Of a stretch of DNA of 64,000 nucleotides, positions 35,139 to 44,941 are shown piece by piece. The notes under the pieces were generated by a model that worked only from the letters and a program-made list of their open reading frames with translations, made no database searches and was not told where the DNA came from. Each line of letters starts with the position of its first letter. Position 1 is the first letter of the stretch. Location of the stretch: contig NZ_QPES01000002.1 in assembly GCF_009455685.1 (NCBI RefSeq), forward strand, positions 766,562 through 830,561, read 5' to 3'. The translations under genes and the position numbers were made by a program. This DNA is from Paraburkholderia hayleyella. GTDB lineage: Bacteria > Pseudomonadota > Gammaproteobacteria > Burkholderiales > Burkholderiaceae.

Positions 35139-35642
35139 TCATTTTCTGGCCTCCTTGATCTTGACGGCCTTAGCCTCGAGATCAACAGTCAGTTTTAGTC
35201 TGGGTGTGGTAAAGCGATACCACGCCTTGTCAGGCGCGACGGGCATCGTATAAACAGCGCGCCATACGGAATTCGGCAGATCACGGTAGGCCGCAATCAC
35301 ACCAATCGCCGTCGTTGCCGGATCGGGCCTCCGCACAAGCTTCTGCTGCTCACCGGGACGCAATTGCAACTCGTCGCGCTTCACGACATCGTCGCCTGGC
35401 ACCGTCTTGTCCCCGGTCTGGAGCGTGAAGAAATCAGCCGTCTTGAATGCGTTATCGTTTTTCAGTTCGTAGAGGCTGACGACGATCGGCGCAGCCCGTC
35501 CGCGATCATCGGGATTGACGTCAGCCTTCGCGACGACGGTTATCTCAAGCCGGATTGGCGCCTTCGGCTTAGGCTCGCCACTCGCACAGGCCGTGAGCCA
35601 TACAGCACTGCCGAACAGCGCGGCAGTCAAAATCGAACGCAT
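35139..35642 (-). CDS. tssJ: TssJ outer-membrane lipoprotein
   Basis: The 167-residue precursor has a lipoprotein signal with lipobox LTAC (Cys19). The mature part has the TssJ transthyretin-like pattern: APIRLEITVVAKADVNPDDR, PIVVSLYELKNDNAFKTADF and a late WYRFTTPRLKLTVDL strand. TssJ sits in the outer membrane and holds the periplasmic C-terminus of TssM. It is in the usual neighbourhood, between hcp and tssK. Because TssJ binds the part of TssM encoded after the A10 frameshift, it would be left without its docking site if the frameshift is real and not suppressed. Confidence 0.92.
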   Translation of the reverse strand: MRSILTAALFGSAVWLTACASGEPKPKAPIRLEITVVAKADVNPDDRGRAAPIVVSLYELKNDNAFKTADFFTLQTGDKTVPGDDVVKRDELQLRPGEQQKLVRRPDPATTAIGVIAAYRDLPNSVWRAVYTMPVAPDKAWYRFTTPRLKLTVDLEAKAVKIKEARK

Positions 35643-35722
35643 GCGAATTCACCTCGATGGACGACACGATGCGTCACGCGCGGAAAGGAAGACTTTCATG
35701 CCGCGCGTGACACGTTGCGGGC

Positions 35723-36208
35723 TTAGGCTTCCTTGTTGCCCTTGATGTCGAAGCTGGCCGTAACGGCGCCACCGCTCCCGCCTTGGGCGTTCTGCACGAC
35801 GTATTCCTGCTTCACCCTGGCGAACGACAGCGACACCATCTCGCGGCTTTTTTCGGCGTCTAGCTTGCTACCTGACGGCTTGACCCGCGTGACAATCACG
35901 TCGCTCATCGTGAGCTTCAGGTATTCGAGCGGATTGCCGCCTGCCTTGCGCATCACGAGCGTGGCCTGGTCGATATGCTTGCCCGTCAGCACGTACTTCA
36001 TCAGGTTCGGGCTGGCGCGATCAATGTGGTGCTCGAACGTCAGATCCTTGACGCTCGCCTTGCCTGCGCCACCGCCACTACCGGCATGCATCGTCGATTC
36101 CTGCTGGATTTCCCAGTCCCAGTTCAGCACTTCGATTTCGTCCTTATGCTTGTCATCCAGCGATTCGCCATGAATGCCGTCGATCTTCAGAAAAATGTCC
36201 TGTGCCAT
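35723..36208 (-). CDS. hcp: Hcp (TssD) inner-tube protein
   Basis: The 161-residue protein begins MAQDIFLKIDGIHGES and contains WDWEIQQESTM, KASVKDLTFEHHIDRASP and ATLVMRKAGGNPLEYLKLTM, all standard in class Hcp1 proteins. Hexameric rings of Hcp stack into the tube that the contractile sheath propels. It has no C-terminal effector extension. It lies between tssC and tssJ with spacers of about 80-110 bp, long enough for separate expression control, as often seen for this abundant subunit. Confidence 0.95.
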   Translation of the reverse strand: MAQDIFLKIDGIHGESLDDKHKDEIEVLNWDWEIQQESTMHAGSGGGAGKASVKDLTFEHHIDRASPNLMKYVLTGKHIDQATLVMRKAGGNPLEYLKLTMSDVIVTRVKPSGSKLDAEKSREMVSLSFARVKQEYVVQNAQGGSGGAVTASFDIKGNKEA

Positions 36209-36317
36209 ACGTTGTTTTCCTTTTCGTTAGTCAGTAAAAAAAGCCGTGCCTCACAAGAGGAGAGCGCCCAGCAAGCGCACACGCGGCCCATGGGGAGCAA
36301 CGCTCCTGCGATGCCTG

Positions 36318-37811
36318 TCAAGCGACTTCCTTGATCGACGGCAGCTTCGTCACGAGCCGCAGCGATACCGTCAGCCCTTCGAGCTGGAAGTGCGGACGCA
36401 GAAAAAATTTCGCCTGGTAGTAGCCAGGATTACCTTCCACGTCCTCGACCAGAACCTCGGCTGCTGCGAGTGGCCGACGTGCCTTGGTGTCTTGCGACGA
36501 GTTGGCCGGATCGGCATCGACGTAATGCATGACCCATTCGTTGAGCCAGCGCTGCATGTCCTCGCGCTCCCTGAATGCGCCAATCTTGTCGCGCACGATG
36601 CACTTCAGGTAATGCGCGAACCGCGAGCAGGCAAACAGATACGGCAGGCGGGCCGACAGGTTGGCGTTGGCCGTCGCGTCCTGATCGTGGTATTCGGCGG
36701 GCTTTTGTAGCGACTGCGCACCAATGAAGGTCGCATGGTCGGTGTTCTTGCGATGCACGAGCGGGATAAAACCGTTCTTCGAGAGTTCGGCCTCACGCCG
36801 GTCCGAAATCGCAATCTCGGTCGGACACTTCATGTCGATGCCGCCATCGTCGGTTGGGAAGGTGTGGCATGGCAAATCCTCAACCGTGCCACCCGACTCG
36901 ACGCCGCGAATCAGCGAACACCAGCCATATTGTTTGAACGAACGGTTGATGTTGACGCCCATCGCATACGCGGCATTCGCCCAGCCGTACCGGCTGTGAT
37001 CCGAGCCATTCGTGTCCTCTTCGAAATCAAACTCATCGACCGGATTGGTTTTGGCGCCATACGGCAAACGCGCGAGGAAGCGCGGCATCGAGAGGCCGAC
37101 ATAACGGGCATCCTCGGTATTGCGCAGCGAGTTCCATGCGGCGTATTCAAGGTTCTGCGTGAAGATCTTCGTCAGATCGCGCGGGTTCGCCAGCTCCTGC
37201 CACGACTCCATCTGCAGCACCGACGGCGCCGCACCTGAGATAAACGGCGTATGCGACGCCGCGGCGACCTTGGCGATCGAGCCCAGCAGATCGACATCGG
37301 GCGGTGTGTGATCGAAGTAGTAGTCAGCGACCAGGCACCCATACGGCTCGCCACCTAGCTGGCCGTATTCCTGTTCGTAGATCTGCTTGAAGAGCGGACT
37401 TTGGTCCCATGCCAGACCTTTATACCGGCGCATCGTCCGGTGCAGGTCGGTCTTCGAGACATCCAGCACGCGGATCTTCAGGTGCTCATCGGTCTCGGTA
37501 TTCGACACGAGATGATGCAAGCCGCGCCAGGCCGATTCGAGTGCCTGATAGTCGGTGTGATGCAGGATCAGGTTGATCTGCTCGGACAGTTTATGGTCGA
37601 TCTGGGCGATGATCGCCGCGATGCTCTTGTAAGCGTCATCGCTGATCGTGACCGATTGCGCGAGCGCCTGCCCAGCGAGCGTCTGAACGGCGAGTTCGAC
37701 GGCTTCGCGGGCTTGCTCGGTTTTTGGACGGAATTCCTTTTCGAGCAGTTGCGTGAAATCGGACGGGGTGGCCGCCTGCGCTTGCGCGGCCTGTGCTTGC
37801 TGTTTCGCCAT
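36318..37811 (-). CDS. tssC: TssC sheath large subunit
   Basis: The 497-residue protein matches TssC (VipB): QINLILHHTDYQALESAWRG (about 80-99), WDQSPLFKQIYEQEYGQLGG (about 135-155), then RYVGLSMPRFLARLPYG and AYAMGVNINRSFKQYGW in the middle, and the C-terminal LRPHFQLEGLTVSLRLV. With TssB it builds the contractile T6SS sheath. It lies 27 bp downstream of tssB in the same operon. Full length and no visible damage. Confidence 0.95.
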   Translation of the reverse strand: MAKQQAQAAQAQAATPSDFTQLLEKEFRPKTEQAREAVELAVQTLAGQALAQSVTISDDAYKSIAAIIAQIDHKLSEQINLILHHTDYQALESAWRGLHHLVSNTETDEHLKIRVLDVSKTDLHRTMRRYKGLAWDQSPLFKQIYEQEYGQLGGEPYGCLVADYYFDHTPPDVDLLGSIAKVAAASHTPFISGAAPSVLQMESWQELANPRDLTKIFTQNLEYAAWNSLRNTEDARYVGLSMPRFLARLPYGAKTNPVDEFDFEEDTNGSDHSRYGWANAAYAMGVNINRSFKQYGWCSLIRGVESGGTVEDLPCHTFPTDDGGIDMKCPTEIAISDRREAELSKNGFIPLVHRKNTDHATFIGAQSLQKPAEYHDQDATANANLSARLPYLFACSRFAHYLKCIVRDKIGAFREREDMQRWLNEWVMHYVDADPANSSQDTKARRPLAAAEVLVEDVEGNPGYYQAKFFLRPHFQLEGLTVSLRLVTKLPSIKEVA

Positions 37812-37838
37812 GATGTTGATCCTCGATCGGTTCGTTGG

Positions 37839-38378
37839 TCAGTTCACTTCGCCCGGCTCGGCTACGCCCTCGTCGTGCGGCTCGGGCTTCGGCGCGCTGG
37901 CCAGCGATTTGAGCAGCGCCGGATCCTGCAATAGCTGGGTCACGAGCGCTTCGGCACCCGATTTGCCGTCCATGTACGTTTGCAGGTTCGCCAGTTGCGT
38001 GCGTGCCTCAAGCAACTGGCGCAGAGCATCAACCTTGCGCGCGATGGCGGCTGGCGAAAAATCCTCCATGCTCTCGAAGGTCATGTCGACCATCACCTGG
38101 CCTTCGCCCGTCAGCGTGTTTGACACGGCAAACGCCACCCGTGGCTGTATAGCCTTCATGCGCTCGTCAAAATTGTCGATATCGATTTCCAGGAAGCGCC
38201 GCTCCGACACCGCCGGGAGTGCTTCGAGCGGATGCTTGCCGGACAGATCGGTCAGCACGCCCATCACGAAGGGCAGCTCAACCTTTTTCTCCGAGCCATA
38301 GACCTCGACGTCGTACTCGATCTGCACACGCGGCGCACGATTGCGCGCGATGAATTTCTGTGAACTGCTAGCGGACAT
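37839..38378 (-). CDS. tssB: TssB sheath small subunit
   Basis: The 179-residue protein matches TssB (VipA): SSQKFIARNRAPRVQIEYDV near the start, then KKVELPFVMGVLTDLSG (about 31-47), FLEIDIDNFDERM and a C-terminal helical region with LRQLLEARTQLANLQTYMDG. It forms the interlocked sheath with TssC. It follows tssH by about 45 bp. The order H-B-C-hcp on this strand indicates one transcript starting in the AT-rich region after 41114. Confidence 0.95.
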   Translation of the reverse strand: MSASSSQKFIARNRAPRVQIEYDVEVYGSEKKVELPFVMGVLTDLSGKHPLEALPAVSERRFLEIDIDNFDERMKAIQPRVAFAVSNTLTGEGQVMVDMTFESMEDFSPAAIARKVDALRQLLEARTQLANLQTYMDGKSGAEALVTQLLQDPALLKSLASAPKPEPHDEGVAEPGEVN

Positions 38379-38423
38379 AAACCATCTCCTGAAAGGGTAG
38401 AAAGTTACCGGGCGCGGAGAGGC

Positions 38424-41114
38424 TCAACAGGGCGCCTCGGCTACGGAAAAAGGCATCACCTCGAATCTCAGTGCTTGCGCAGGCGGTGCGGAGGAATCGG
38501 CGACGCTGAGCGCGATACGCGCCAGCGCAACTTGTGATGTAAAAGCATCGAGCCAGAGCGCAGAGAGGTGCGGCAACACGTATTGCTCAATAAATCCAAT
38601 CAGCACACGTGCACCGGTTTCGTGAACGAAACAGCGACCCATGATGTAATCGGCCACGGCGGGGTCATACGTCAGCACGATGCCGTGGCTGTCAGCCATA
38701 CGCGTCACGACGTGATCCAGATGCAGACAGACGATGCGCTCAAGCGCACTGTCGGGCAGCGGCCGGTACGGCACCACGGTCACACGGCCGAGAAATGCCG
38801 CGGAGAAGACTTTCAGCAACTCGGGAACGAGGGCCTCGCGCAAGCTATCGCTGTCGGGCGCGAGTGCCGGGTCGGCACACAGGCGCGCGCTCAGATCGGA
38901 GCCCACGTTGCTGGTCAGCAGGAGAGTGGTATTGCGGAAATCAATGTGGCGGCCATCGCCATCTTCCATGTAGCCCTTGTCGAACACCTGGAAGAACATC
39001 TCGTGCACGTCCCGATGGGCCTTCTCAATCTCATCGAGCAGCACGACCGAGTACGGACGGCGGCGCACGGCTTCAGTCAGCACCCCGCCCTCGCCATAAC
39101 CGACATAGCCGGGCGGAGCGCCTTTCAGACCCGATACGGTGTGCGCCTCCTGATACTCGCTCAGGTTGATCGTAATGAGGTTTTGCTCACCGCCGTAGAG
39201 CGCTTCCGCAAGCGCCAGCGCCGTTTCGGTCTTGCCAACGCCGGATGGGCCCACGAGCAGGAACACGCCCAACGGCTTTTTAGGGTCGCTCAAGCCGGCT
39301 CGCGCAGTCTGCATGCGCTCGCCGATCAGGCGCAGTGCATCGCTCTGACCTAGCACGCGGGCCTCGAGTGTCTCGGGCAAGCGGCGCACGGCGGCCACCT
39401 CGTCCGTCACCATACGGCCTACGGGAATGCCGGTCCAATCCGACACGATGGCCGCCACGATGGCCTCGTCAACCTGTGGAAACACGAGCGGGCGATCCCC
39501 TTGCAACTCAGCGAGCACGTGTTCGAGCTCACGCAGCCGCTCAAGCGGCACAGACAAGTGCTCCGGATCATCCCTGACCGCGCTTGCCGCTTCGCGCGCG
39601 GCGAGCAGCGCCTCTGCGGCGGCCATCTGTTCACGCCATCGGGTCTCGACGGCGACTTCTTCTGTCGATAGCGTGTCGATACGTCCTCGTACGGCCGAAA
39701 GGGCTTTGTCGGCATCCAGACCGATACGCGCTTCCTGCACCAGCAACGCTTCCTCCCCACGAGCGGCCGCCAGCCGCTGACGGACGTGGTCCAGCTCGCG
39801 CGGCGCCGCGTAGTGCGACAGCGCAACCCGCGCGCAGGCGGTATCGAGCAGGCTAATGGCCTTGTCGGGTAACTGGCGTGAGGGGATAAAGCGATGCGAT
39901 AGCGTCACCGCAGCGCAAATCGCTTCGTCACGCACGACCACGCCGTGATGGGTTGAAAACGTTTGCGCGAGACCGCGCACCATGCTGGTAGCCGCCGCTT
40001 CCGATGGCTCCGCAACCTGCAGCAGTTGAAAGCGGCGGGTCAATGCCGGATCTTTCTCGATATGCCGCTTGTACTCGGCCCAAGTCGTCGCCCCCACGGT
40101 CCGGATCGTGCCGCGTGCAAGCGCTGGCTTCAGGAGATTGGCGGCGTCTCCCGTGCCCGCCTGCCCGCCTGCGCCAATCAGCGTGTGAATTTCATCGATA
40201 AACAGGATCACAGGAGCCGGCGATTTGGCCGCCGCTTCGAGCAGTCCCTTCAGTCGCGCCTCGAACTCTCCTTTCATGCTCGCGCCTGCCAGCAATGCGC
40301 CCACGTCGAGGCTGAGCAGCCGCACGTCTGCGAGTCTGGGCGGCACGTTACCCGAGGCAATCGCACGCGCCAGGCCTTCGACCACCGCCGTTTTGCCGAC
40401 ACCGGCTTCGCCTGTCAGGAGCGGATTGTTCTGCCGCCGACGCAACAACACGTCGATCATCGTGCGGATTTCAAGTTCGCGGCCAATAACAGGGTCGATT
40501 TCGCCGGCCCTGGCACGTGCGGTCAGGTCGGTGCAGTACTGATTGAGCGCGCTGCCCTTTTCTGCCAGGGGCATGGCGCCGGAGGCTTCGCCAGGGATGA
40601 CGGGCGCGAGCGCGCTGTGGTCATACGAACCCTCGTTCGCCTCGGGCGAGCCGTTGATCCATGCGGGCAGGATGTCGCTCAGAGTCTCGAGCGGAATCTT
40701 GCTGAAGGCCGGGGACATGGCAAGCAGCACACGCCGCAGATCGGGCGTGGAAACAAGCGCCGCAATCAGCCAGGCCCCGCGCACGCGCTGGTCGCCAAAC
40801 TCAAGTGTGGCAAGTACCCAGGCACGCTCGATTGCCGCTTCGATATGCCATGAAAAATCGCTGATCGAACTCGCGCCAGCCGGCAATGCGGCAAGCGCAC
40901 GTGCGAAATCGCGCTCAAGCGTGTGGTAATCGATCCCGGCGTGACGCACGATCCGTTGCAGGTCGCCATCTGGCTGCTGCAACAGCTGGTGCAACCAGTG
41001 GACAAGTTCGACGAACGGATTACCGCGTAATTTGCAGAAACTCGTTGCCGACTCGATCCCCCGATAAAGCTCAACCCCGAGCTTTCCGAATAAAGTCTGG
41101 CGTGAAATAGTCAT
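38424..41114 (-). CDS. tssH: TssH (ClpV) sheath-recycling AAA+ ATPase
   Basis: The ~896-residue protein starts MTISRQTLFGKLGVELYRGI (41114). It has the ClpV N-domain (about 1-160), a first AAA+ module with Walker A GEAGVGKT (234-241), a coiled-coil middle region, and a second AAA+ module with Walker A GPSGVGKT and the downstream ClpB-type D2 features (FLLVGPSGVGKTETALALAE; VLLDEIEKAHRDVHEMFF). ClpV disassembles the contracted TssBC sheath. It is the first gene of the minus-strand arm, reading out of the AT-rich intergenic region. An in-frame ATG at 41159 is less likely because it lengthens the protein beyond the family start. Confidence 0.94.
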   Translation of the reverse strand: MTISRQTLFGKLGVELYRGIESATSFCKLRGNPFVELVHWLHQLLQQPDGDLQRIVRHAGIDYHTLERDFARALAALPAGASSISDFSWHIEAAIERAWVLATLEFGDQRVRGAWLIAALVSTPDLRRVLLAMSPAFSKIPLETLSDILPAWINGSPEANEGSYDHSALAPVIPGEASGAMPLAEKGSALNQYCTDLTARARAGEIDPVIGRELEIRTMIDVLLRRRQNNPLLTGEAGVGKTAVVEGLARAIASGNVPPRLADVRLLSLDVGALLAGASMKGEFEARLKGLLEAAAKSPAPVILFIDEIHTLIGAGGQAGTGDAANLLKPALARGTIRTVGATTWAEYKRHIEKDPALTRRFQLLQVAEPSEAAATSMVRGLAQTFSTHHGVVVRDEAICAAVTLSHRFIPSRQLPDKAISLLDTACARVALSHYAAPRELDHVRQRLAAARGEEALLVQEARIGLDADKALSAVRGRIDTLSTEEVAVETRWREQMAAAEALLAAREAASAVRDDPEHLSVPLERLRELEHVLAELQGDRPLVFPQVDEAIVAAIVSDWTGIPVGRMVTDEVAAVRRLPETLEARVLGQSDALRLIGERMQTARAGLSDPKKPLGVFLLVGPSGVGKTETALALAEALYGGEQNLITINLSEYQEAHTVSGLKGAPPGYVGYGEGGVLTEAVRRRPYSVVLLDEIEKAHRDVHEMFFQVFDKGYMEDGDGRHIDFRNTTLLLTSNVGSDLSARLCADPALAPDSDSLREALVPELLKVFSAAFLGRVTVVPYRPLPDSALERIVCLHLDHVVTRMADSHGIVLTYDPAVADYIMGRCFVHETGARVLIGFIEQYVLPHLSALWLDAFTSQVALARIALSVADSSAPPAQALRFEVMPFSVAEAPC

Positions 41115-41694
41115 AATATTTTTTGTTTTGTTCGCTACGGCGCCAACACGCCGTGCCATAGCAATGTGAAATTCCGAATACTCAAATGGAAATCAATCGC
41201 AATGAACCGGATAATGCTCGCATTACCGCCCTCGCCAATTCAATTAAAACGACCACCTTGAACTGGAGTTGCATTATTCACATGAAATTCAATTAACGTC
41301 AACGCACACTGCATCTCAATAAAAACCGGGGGAAATTTTGAGATTCATCCTATTTTTCCGCTCTTTTCCACGCCAATCAGGACTAAGCCAGCAGACCACG
41401 AACTGCTATAGCAATGCGAATTGCATAAATATCCGCCAATTTATATTTAGAGCACTATTACGAGATAATTATTTTAAAATTTTCCGAATTGTTACCAACA
41501 AACGCCAATTCACTGATTAATAAAACATTGTAATTTAACAATTGATATTTTTAACAGTTTTGTGACATTTTTAAATTAACCCAACTCTTCCTTTTCATAT
41601 GTCCGTCCTCAGCGACGCGATGGACGAATTAGCAATACCCGTGTTTAAAATACAGGCTTCTTTATCTATCGATCATTGATCATTGGACACGCAA
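41115..41694. promoter_or_regulatory. AT-rich divergent promoter region of the T6SS locus
   Basis: This 580-bp gap separates tssH (minus) from tagK (plus) and must hold both main T6SS promoters. It is strikingly AT-rich compared with its GC-rich flanks, especially 41410-41580, with long A/T runs such as ATTATTTTAAAATTTTCCG. Such islands are typical binding regions for H-NS-type silencers. A short duplicated GATCATTG lies near 41670-41685. I saw no certain operator and no sigma-54 site. Confidence 0.55.
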
Positions 41695-42420
41695 ATGCGT
41701 TCGTTCCGCTTGCCTTGGCATCGCCAGTCAAGCCTCTCGCACACCGAGCCCGTGCTGGGAGGCAAGAAGGCATCACATGTGGGTACAGCTCCTGAGCCCG
41801 AGCTTGAGTCTGAGCGGCAGATAACCCAAGCCGCCGGAGCCGCTCACGTCAGCGATGACATCCTGGGCGCCTTCGGGATCGGCAACCTGGATTGCGCCAC
41901 AACGCCTGGGCATGGGTCTGCCGGATCTGCCTCTTCCCATGCCCAAGATGCCGCCAACGCTCCGGATGCCCTCATCGCCACACTGCATGCGCAATACTGG
42001 CGTGCGCTCAGCGCGCCCAATGCACCCCATGACGTAGCCTGGGTGCCAGCAGTGGACGAAATGCCGCAGCATCGGGCAGGCCACAACGCCAGCGACAACA
42101 CAAGCCACGGCCTACACAGCCCTTCGCACGATTCCACCTCGATCGAAACACTCCTGTCTGGCGCTGTCACGCTTGAGGATGCGTTCGGCCCACTCGTCGA
42201 CGTGTGCTCCGGTTTTGCCGCCGGCGCAGGCCCTGCCCCCGAGATCCTGCGACTGTTTGCTCCACCCGAATTTCACACAGCCGTCGCGCGCCGAACGCCA
42301 GCCCAGGCGCCCACGCTGACGCGCCGCGAACACCACACGCTTGCGGTAGACAGTCCGCTATCCGCCCCCTTACGCGAAGACACGAAGAACGAGAACGCGC
42401 CCAGGAAACACCATCCATGA
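41695..42420 (+). CDS. tagK: TagK-domain T6SS-associated protein
   Basis: The ~241-residue protein carries the pattern of the TagK domain known from Burkholderia T6SS loci: DDILGAFGIG (about 55-64), SIETLLSGAVTLEDAFGPL (about 145-165), PAPEILRLFAPPE and LTRREHHTLAVDSPL near the C-terminus. Its function is not established; in related loci it is occasionally fused to an FHA domain, which is absent here. The ATG at 41695 is chosen over a TTG at 41683. Its stop overlaps the tssE start (ATGA), so it heads the plus-strand operon tagK-tssE-tssF-tssG-tssA. Confidence 0.82.
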   Translation: MRSFRLPWHRQSSLSHTEPVLGGKKASHVGTAPEPELESERQITQAAGAAHVSDDILGAFGIGNLDCATTPGHGSAGSASSHAQDAANAPDALIATLHAQYWRALSAPNAPHDVAWVPAVDEMPQHRAGHNASDNTSHGLHSPSHDSTSIETLLSGAVTLEDAFGPLVDVCSGFAAGAGPAPEILRLFAPPEFHTAVARRTPAQAPTLTRREHHTLAVDSPLSAPLREDTKNENAPRKHHP

Positions 42421-42986
42421 CTGAGCGCTCCAAGCTTGCTCCCGGCGCAGAGACACGGGCTATCCGAACTGTCAGAACACCGCGGCGCGCCAGCGCGCAT
42501 CTGATGCCGACGCTACTCGACCGGCTACGGGACGATGCCCCGCAGCGGCAGGTCGAGGCCCCGGAAGAATATACGGTCACGCGCAAACAGATGCGCGACA
42601 TCGTGCAACGCGACCTCGCCTACCTGCTCAACACCACGAGTATCGAAGACCAGATCGACCGCGCGCGCCATCCGCACGCAGCCGCATCGACCGTGAACTT
42701 TGGCGTGCCACCGCTTGCGGGCACCTTTACGGCGTCACGCCAATGGAGCGACGTTGAACGCATGATCCGCCAGGCGATTATCGCGTTCGAGCCGCGGCTG
42801 ATTCCTCAATCGCTGACGGTCGCGCCCCGTCCTGCAACCGGTTCGGCCGGCGAACATCACAACATCCTCGCGTTCGAAGTGCGCGGCCTGATCCAGATGG
42901 ATCCCTATCCGCTCGAATTCATGGTGCAAAGCTCACTCGACCTTGAAACAAGCCAGATTCATATCACCGGCATGCAAGCCCGTTGA
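42417..42986 (+). CDS. tssE: TssE gp25-like baseplate protein
   Basis: The 189-residue protein has the gp25/lysozyme-like TssE domain: LMPTLLDRLRDD near residue 30, then VTRKQMRDIVQRDLAYLLNT (about 53-72), ASTVNFGVPPLAG and a final IRQAIIAFEPRLIPQSLTV. TssE nucleates sheath assembly on the baseplate. The first ~28 residues are a basic extension. The ATG at 42417 gives a 4-bp overlap with tagK; a longer upstream reading lies within tagK and is not used. Confidence 0.92.
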   Translation: MTERSKLAPGAETRAIRTVRTPRRASAHLMPTLLDRLRDDAPQRQVEAPEEYTVTRKQMRDIVQRDLAYLLNTTSIEDQIDRARHPHAAASTVNFGVPPLAGTFTASRQWSDVERMIRQAIIAFEPRLIPQSLTVAPRPATGSAGEHHNILAFEVRGLIQMDPYPLEFMVQSSLDLETSQIHITGMQAR

Positions 42987-43052
42987 GCAGCCACGCTGCA
43001 CAACAAACATAACAACACAACCACACGACAACGATAACAGCGAGGCCTCTCG

Positions 43053-44941
43053 ATGGACCCCCGACTGCTCGACTACTACAACCAGGAACTCATTTACATG
43101 CGCGAGCTCGCGGCTGAATTCGCGCAGGCGCATCCGAAAATCGCCCGACGTCTCGGCATGCATGCGGGCGAAGTGGCCGACCCCTACGTCGAGCGCCTGG
43201 TCGAATCGTTCAGCTTCATGGCCGCGCGCATGCAGCTCAAGCTCGATGCAGAGTTCCCCCGTTTCACGCAACGGCTACTTGAAGTCATCTACCCGAACTA
43301 TGTGGCGCCCACACCGTCGATTGCCGTCGCACGTCTGTATCCGGACGAGGTAGAAGGCAATCTCGCCGAAGGGTATCGGGTCGCACGCGGCACGTCGTTC
43401 ACCGCACGGGTTCCGGATGGGGAGCAAACGGCCTGTCTGTTCACCAGTGGCCAGGACGTCACCCTATGGCCGCTCACGATCACGGAGGCACGTCTGACGG
43501 GGATTCCGCCGGACATTCCCGCGCTGGACCGTTACGTATCGCCCGATACCCAGGTGCGGGGCGCGTTGCGTCTCAAACTTGCCACCACGGGCGACATTCG
43601 CATGGCAGACCTGAAAGGATTCGACCGGCTTCCCGTGTATCTGGCAGGCGATGAGCAGGTGTCCTCGCACCTCTACGAACTGCTGCATGCGGGTGGCATC
43701 GCTTGCGTCATTGGCACGCCCGGCGAGTTCGGCATGCCAGGCCACCCCGTTACAGCCGTGACTCAGAACGCGGTACAACACGAAGGCCTGGACCCCGGGC
43801 AAAGCTTGCTTCCGCTAACCTGGGCGAAATTCCACGGCCACAATTTGCTGCACGAGTACTTTGCCTGTCCCGCACGGTTCTGGTTCTTCGCCCTGAACGG
43901 CCTCGCTGAAGGCATGTCGCGCTTGCACGGCCGCGAGGCCGAAATCGTCGTGCTGCTCGACCGGGCACCGGGGCCGCTCGCCAATCTGGTCGATGCCTCG
44001 CGCTTTGCCCTGTTTTGCACGCCTGTCATCAATCTCTTCAGCAAGCACACCGACCCCATCGAAATCTCTCCACGCGAGACCGAATTTCATCTGGTGCCGG
44101 CACGGCTCACGCCCCTCGACTACGAAGTATTCGCAGTCGAAAAAGTACATGGACAGGTCGCCGCGACCTCCAGCCAGCTTGAGTTCCGTCCGCTTTACCA
44201 GACGCTGAACAACGATGAAGGCAACCACGGACGATATTTTTCATTGCGGCGCGAACGGCGCCTCGTTTCAGCTTCGGCGCGCCGTTATGGCACGCGCACG
44301 CCTTATGTCGGCACCGAGGTGTTTCTCTCGCTGGTCGACCAGAACGAAGCGCCCTATGCGGAGAACATCCATTTTCTGTCGGTCGATGCGCTGCTGACGA
44401 ACCGGGATCTCGCCACCCTCGTGCCCCGCGACGGCGTACATGATCTGGAGACAGCGCAATCGGCCCCGGTCGCCAGCATCGGCCTCATTCGCCCGCCCAG
44501 TGCACCGCTGCCGCCGTATGCCGAGCGTGAGATGGCATGGCGTCTGATCCGCCAGCTCAACTTCAACTACCTGCCGCTCGATGAGCTAGACCATCGTGAA
44601 GGCGGCCAGGGTCTGCGTGATCTGCTGCGCCTGTATCTCGTCGAAGGTGAATCCGGGCCCGGCCGGCAGATCGAGAGCCTCATCGGCGTCAAAACGCATC
44701 CTGTCACGCGCAAGCTGCCAGGATGCGGGCCAATGACCTTCGGACGTGGCATCGAATGCGTGTTGACGGTTGATGAAACCGGCTTCTCGGGGGGAGTCCT
44801 TATCTCTTTGGCGTGATTCTTGAGCACTGGCTCGCACGGCATGTGTCGCTCAACAGCTTTACGCAAACCGAACTGCACTCGATGCAGCGCGGCCGTATCG
44901 CACGCTGGCCAGTGCGTACAGGCACGCGCGGGGTGCTATGA
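43053..44941 (+). CDS. tssF: TssF baseplate protein, 3' end shifted out of frame at a G6 run
   Basis: The frame from MDPRLLDYYNQELIYMRELA is canonical TssF (VipA-independent baseplate wedge subunit, usually about 600 residues) but stops at 44816 after 587 residues. The last residues, GGVLISLA, are not TssF. Just past a G6 run (44789-44794) the next frame continues with the conserved end SPYLFGVILEHWLARHVSLN, then SFTQTELHSMQRGRIARWPV, up to a stop at 44939-44941 that overlaps the tssG ATG (ATGA). One extra G restores the whole protein at about 629 residues. So the gene is complete except for a one-base deletion in a homopolymer, either real or a sequencing error. Confidence 0.88.
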
